This document shows positions 60,505 through 64,000 of a stretch of DNA of 64,000 bases, piece by piece. The stretch spans positions 19,430-83,429 of the forward strand of contig WLWL01000002.1 in NCBI GenBank assembly GCA_012103605.1. Reading direction: 5' to 3'. Under the pieces are notes generated by a model, which was not told the origin of the DNA, made no database searches, and was given only the letters and a program-made list of their open reading frames with translations. The first letter of the stretch is position 1; each line of letters begins with the position of its first letter. The stretch is from Candidatus Nanopelagicales bacterium (lineage in GTDB: Bacteria; Actinomycetota; Actinomycetes; S36-B12). Position numbers and translations under genes: made by a program.

Positions 60505-63500
60505 GAGTTTCGGGCGATCCCGACCAACACCGGTAGGTCGGTTTCCACCGGCGCGTAGTCAGCCGGCATGTCGTTGCGGTCGATAGCCGTGGCGAGAACC
60601 TCGGAGGCAATCGCCGCACCATGCTCAGCGAAAGTGGTCTCGATCTCGCTGTCGTGTGAGCTCCACGTCAGTGAGATTCGATCCGAGATGTCGAATCCCA
60701 GCGACTTGCGCGTCTCTTGAATTCCCCGGATCAGCTCGCGCGCTAGGCCTGCACGGCGGAGTTCGTCGTCGATATGTAGATCGATGGCGACCGACTCTTC
60801 TGCGTCACTGGCGACCGTCCAGCCTTCGCGTGGTGACTCCGTCACGATGATGTCGTCGGCGTAGACCTCCTCGCTCTCGCCGTCCACCGTGATCGAAAAG
60901 GAGCCTTCGGCACGTACGCCGTTCGCCAGGGTGGAAGCCTCGACATCGGTTATTGCTTGAGCAACGACCGGCGTCCGCTTCCCGAACCGCTTTCCCAGTT
61001 CCCGGAAGTTCGGCTTCACCACGACGTCGACCAACCCGGCTTCCTCACCAAGGACCTCCACTGCTCGCACGTTGAGCTCGTCGGAAACTTCCGCGACGAG
61101 TTCGTCAGGGAGTTCTGCCCAGCCGGGTGCGGAAACCAGAGCGCGCGAGAGCGGTTGTCGCGTCTTGACGCTGCTCGCGGCGCGGGCCGCCCGCCCAAGC
61201 TCGACGACTCTGCGAACGAGTGCCATGTTGTCGCGAAGACCATCGTCGATAGTCGCCTTCTCCATCGATGGCCACGATGCCAAGTGCACGGATATCGGAG
61301 CCTGTTCGTCGGTTGCTCGGAAGAGGTCTTGCCACACGCGTTCGGCGATGAAGGGCGTGTAGGGGGCCAGGCACAAGGTGACGGTGCGCAGAGCCTCGTG
61401 GAGGGTGGCTAACGCGGCCGCATCCCCATCCCAGAAGCGTCGGCGTGAGCGGCGCACGTACCAATTGGACAGAACGTCGATGTACTCGGCGAGTATCCGG
61501 CCGCCGCGCTGGGTGTCGAAATTGTCCAGGGCGTCGTCCACATCCCGCGCGACCCGCGCGGCTTCTGACAGCACCCATTGGTCAATGAGCGGTCGCTCCT
61601 CGGTCGGAGGGGCTCCTATCGAGGGAGACCATTCGGCGGTTCTCGCGTACAGCGATTGGAAGGAAACGGTGTTCCAGTACGTCAAGAGGGTGCGACGAAC
61701 AACATCGGCGATGGCCGCGTGACCCACGCGGCGGGCTTGCCATGGTGAACCGGAGGCCAACATGAACCAGCGCACCGCGTCGGCCCCGTGCGTGTCCATC
61801 AGGGGGATGGGTTCGAGCACGTTGCCGAGGTGCTTACTCATCTTGCGACCGTCTTCGTCCAGGATGTGGCCGAGGCAAACGACGTTCTTGTACGACGATT
61901 CTCCGAAGACAAGGGTCCCGATGGCCATTAAGGAATAGAACCAACCGCGGGTTTGATCGATCGCCTCGCAAATGAAGTCGGCGGGGTACTGCTGCGCGAA
62001 CTCTGCTGCATTCTTGCGCGGGTACCCCAGTGCGGCGAACGGCATGGCGCCGGAGTCGTACCAGCAGTCGATGACCTCCGGCACACGATTCGCCGTGTTC
62101 TCGCACTCTGGACACTGAATCGCGACATCGTCGACGAACGGGCGGTGCGGATCAAGATCGTCGACGTCCCTACCGGCCCGCGACGACAGCTCCTCGAGCG
62201 ATCCGATGGCCGTGAGGTGTCCCGCTTCGCATCGCCAAATAGGTAAGGGCGTTCCCCAGTACCTGTTGCGAGACAAGGCCCAGTCCACGTTGTTGGTGAG
62301 CCAGTCGCCGTAGCGGCCCCACTTAATGGTCGGCGGGTACCAGTTGGTCTGCTCGTTTTGCGTCAGAAGTGCTTCCTTGACCGCTGTCGTCTTGACATAC
62401 CAGGACGGCTGCGCGTAGTACAGAAGCGGCGTGTGGCATCGCCAGCAGTGAGGGTAGGAGTGCTCGTAGGGGTTTCGGCGAAAGAGCAGACCCCGCTCGT
62501 CGAGATCGGCTACGAGTACGTCGTCGGCGGTCTTGAAGAACATTCCGCCCACCAGCGGCGTCTCGTCGACGAAGGTCCCGTCTGGATTGATCGGGTTGAC
62601 GACGGGGAGACCGTAGCTGCGACAACTCGCGAGGTCGTCTGCGCCGAAGGCCGGCGCCTGGTGAACCAGCCCTGTTCCATCGTCTGTCGTGACGTAGTCG
62701 GCGAGGATGACGTAGTGGGAGTCAGGGATGTCTACGAGGTCGAAGGGACGCCGGTATCGAGTGCGCTCAAGGTGCGACCCAGCGAACTCCTCGACAATCT
62801 CGACGTCACTGTCGCCGAAGACGTGTGACACGAGCTCCTGTGCGACAACGAGATGTTCATTGTCCGCAGTTTTCACGACCACGTATGTGGCGTCTGGTCG
62901 GACGGCTACCGCTGTATTCGACACCAGCGTCCACGGCGTCGTCGTCCACACCAAGAGGGCCGCGGATGGGTAACGCTCCTGGAGGGGTCCGTCGTCGATA
63001 GGGAAGCGAACGTAGACCGACGGGTCGACCACCGTTTCGTAGCCTTGGGCGAGCTCGTGGTCGCTCAGTCCGGTCCCGCACCGTGGACAGTACGGCGCGA
63101 CACGGTGGTCTTGCACGAGCAAACCTGCGTCGAAGATCTCTTTCAACGACCACCAGACGCTTTGGACGTAGTCCCGATCCATCGTCCAGTAAGCAGAGTC
63201 GGTGTCCACCCAAAACGCCATCCGCTTGCTCATGTGGGTGAACTCGTCAACGTGGCGGAGAACGGATTCGCGACACCGTTCATTGAATTCGGCGATCCCG
63301 TAGTTCTCGATGTCCTGCTTGCCGCTGAAACCGAGTTCCCTCTCGACCGCGAGTTCGACGGGCAATCCGTGGCAGTCCCACCCTGCTTGGCGGGGCACGA
63401 AGTACCCCTTCATCGTGCGATAGCGAGGGAAGATGTCTTTAAAGACACGTGCTTCCACGTGGTGGGCTCCGGGGGTGCCGTTGGCCGTAGGAGGACCCTC

Positions 63501-63632
63501 GTAGAAGGTCCACAGGGGGCGCCCCTCGGCCTGCGCCAGGGAGCGCTCGAACACCGATTCTTGATCCCACAGATCCAGAATCTGGTGTTCCATGGCCGGC
63601 AGATCGATCTGCACGGGCACGGCCTTGTACAT
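60501..63632 (-). CDS. ileS: Isoleucyl-tRNA synthetase
   Basis: FYEGPPTANGTPGAHHVEARVFKDIFPRY (HIGH-like), DGRKMSKHLGN (KMSKS), GWDCHGLPVELAVERELGFSGKQDIENYG; ATG at 63632. Confidence 0.97.
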   Translation of the reverse strand: MYKAVPVQIDLPAMEHQILDLWDQESVFERSLAQAEGRPLWTFYEGPPTANGTPGAHHVEARVFKDIFPRYRTMKGYFVPRQAGWDCHGLPVELAVERELGFSGKQDIENYGIAEFNERCRESVLRHVDEFTHMSKRMAFWVDTDSAYWTMDRDYVQSVWWSLKEIFDAGLLVQDHRVAPYCPRCGTGLSDHELAQGYETVVDPSVYVRFPIDDGPLQERYPSAALLVWTTTPWTLVSNTAVAVRPDATYVVVKTADNEHLVVAQELVSHVFGDSDVEIVEEFAGSHLERTRYRRPFDLVDIPDSHYVILADYVTTDDGTGLVHQAPAFGADDLASCRSYGLPVVNPINPDGTFVDETPLVGGMFFKTADDVLVADLDERGLLFRRNPYEHSYPHCWRCHTPLLYYAQPSWYVKTTAVKEALLTQNEQTNWYPPTIKWGRYGDWLTNNVDWALSRNRYWGTPLPIWRCEAGHLTAIGSLEELSSRAGRDVDDLDPHRPFVDDVAIQCPECENTANRVPEVIDCWYDSGAMPFAALGYPRKNAAEFAQQYPADFICEAIDQTRGWFYSLMAIGTLVFGESSYKNVVCLGHILDEDGRKMSKHLGNVLEPIPLMDTHGADAVRWFMLASGSPWQARRVGHAAIADVVRRTLLTYWNTVSFQSLYARTAEWSPSIGAPPTEERPLIDQWVLSEAARVARDVDDALDNFDTQRGGRILAEYIDVLSNWYVRRSRRRFWDGDAAALATLHEALRTVTLCLAPYTPFIAERVWQDLFRATDEQAPISVHLASWPSMEKATIDDGLRDNMALVRRVVELGRAARAASSVKTRQPLSRALVSAPGWAELPDELVAEVSDELNVRAVEVLGEEAGLVDVVVKPNFRELGKRFGKRTPVVAQAITDVEASTLANGVRAEGSFSITVDGESEEVYADDIIVTESPREGWTVASDAEESVAIDLHIDDELRRAGLARELIRGIQETRKSLGFDISDRISLTWSSHDSEIETTFAEHGAAIASEVLATAIDRNDMPADYAPVETDLPVLVGIARNS

Positions 63633-63797
63633 GGCGCCTCCTGTCCGAACGGGCAGGATAGTCGTGTCGGTCGGCGTGCCGGTGACCCGTGACCGTGAAG
63701 CCACCCCTACCATTCCTGAACGCAGCGGTGCGTCGGCTTGAGGGAAACGTCTTGGTGGGCGCAGGCGGGCAGCGGAACGGCAACTGAGGAGATCGCG

Positions 63798-64000
63798 ATG
63801 GCGGCCACGAAGAAGGCTCCCGCCAAGAAGGCGGCCCCCACGAAGGCGGCCCCCAAGAAGGCTCCCGCCAAGAAGGCGGCCCCCAAGAAGTCGTCTGCGA
63901 AGAAGGCTCCCGCCAAGAAGGCAGGCCCTAAGAAGGCTGCTGCGAAGAAGGCTCCCGCCAAGAAGGTTGCTACGAAGAAGGCGGCCCCCAAGAAGGCTGC
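63798..64000 (+). CDS. Lys/Ala/Pro-rich histone-H1-like protein (3' truncated by window end)
   Basis: ATG 63798: [67 protein letters not shown]..., open to the window end. Confidence 0.75.
   Translation, partial: MAATKKAPAKKAAPTKAAPKKAPAKKAAPKKSSAKKAPAKKAGPKKAAAKKAPAKKVATKKAAPKKA
63802..64000. repeat. Degenerate tandem repeat AAGAAGGCTCCCGCC / AAGAAGGCGGCCCCC
   Basis: Read directly; continues past the window. Confidence 0.9.

Noticed and set aside
63633-63797. T-box riboswitch upstream of ileS
   Set aside because: Reverse complement shows only a loose AGGGGTGGCTTCACGG, not TGGNACCGCG; no clear specifier loop seen by eye; needs Infernal

Overview
The window is a GC-rich actinobacterial (Actinomycetota) chromosome segment with almost wall-to-wall coding. 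I could not assign a taxon below phylum. From left to right it contains: (1) nt 1-7179, a locus resembling the mycobacterial Rv3028c-Rv3037c neighbourhood: two SAM methyltransferases, a GT4 glycosyltransferase, a hexapeptide-repeat acyltransferase, a GH57 branching-enzyme-like protein and etfB-etfA, preceded by a 16-bp perfect palindrome over the etf promoter. (2) nt 7207-17074, housekeeping genes: cysteine desulfurase, mnmA, a MetE-C-like protein, ligA, gatC/A/B and a 2-hydroxyacid dehydrogenase. (3) nt 17098-25952, two ilvD paralogues flanking a compact catabolic island (FAH hydrolase, SDR, D-apionate-lactonase-like protein, Gfo/Idh/MocA dehydrogenase, sulfurtransferase). The island looks like a non-phosphorylative sugar-acid / diketo-hydrolase pathway, and the two ilvD genes share a nearly identical 3' segment that suggests gene conversion. 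(4) nt 26397-31989, an apparent SOS-controlled operon: an exact LexA-type box TCGAAC-N4-GTTCGA, a long hairpin-rich leader, then a HEPN protein, a DnaE-type polymerase with a degenerate PHP motif, and DinB. (5) nt 32130-41664, mixed genes: DUF3040, MaoC, an acidic repeat protein, RDD, two secreted proteins, rmuC, a HelD-like helicase, a PPTase, DUF3293 and a DUF3048 lipoprotein. Two related 14-bp tandem arrays are anchored at stop codons here. (6) nt 41765-60504, a full dcw cell-division cluster (mraZ to divIVA) with four 10-bp-phased TGGRG MraZ boxes and a 45-aa single-TM ORF absent from the supplied ORF track. (7) ileS on the minus strand, and the start of a Lys/Ala/Pro-rich histone-H1-like protein truncated by the window end. 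No CRISPR, IS element, rRNA or tRNA was recognised. All family assignments come from reading motifs by eye; no database search was run.
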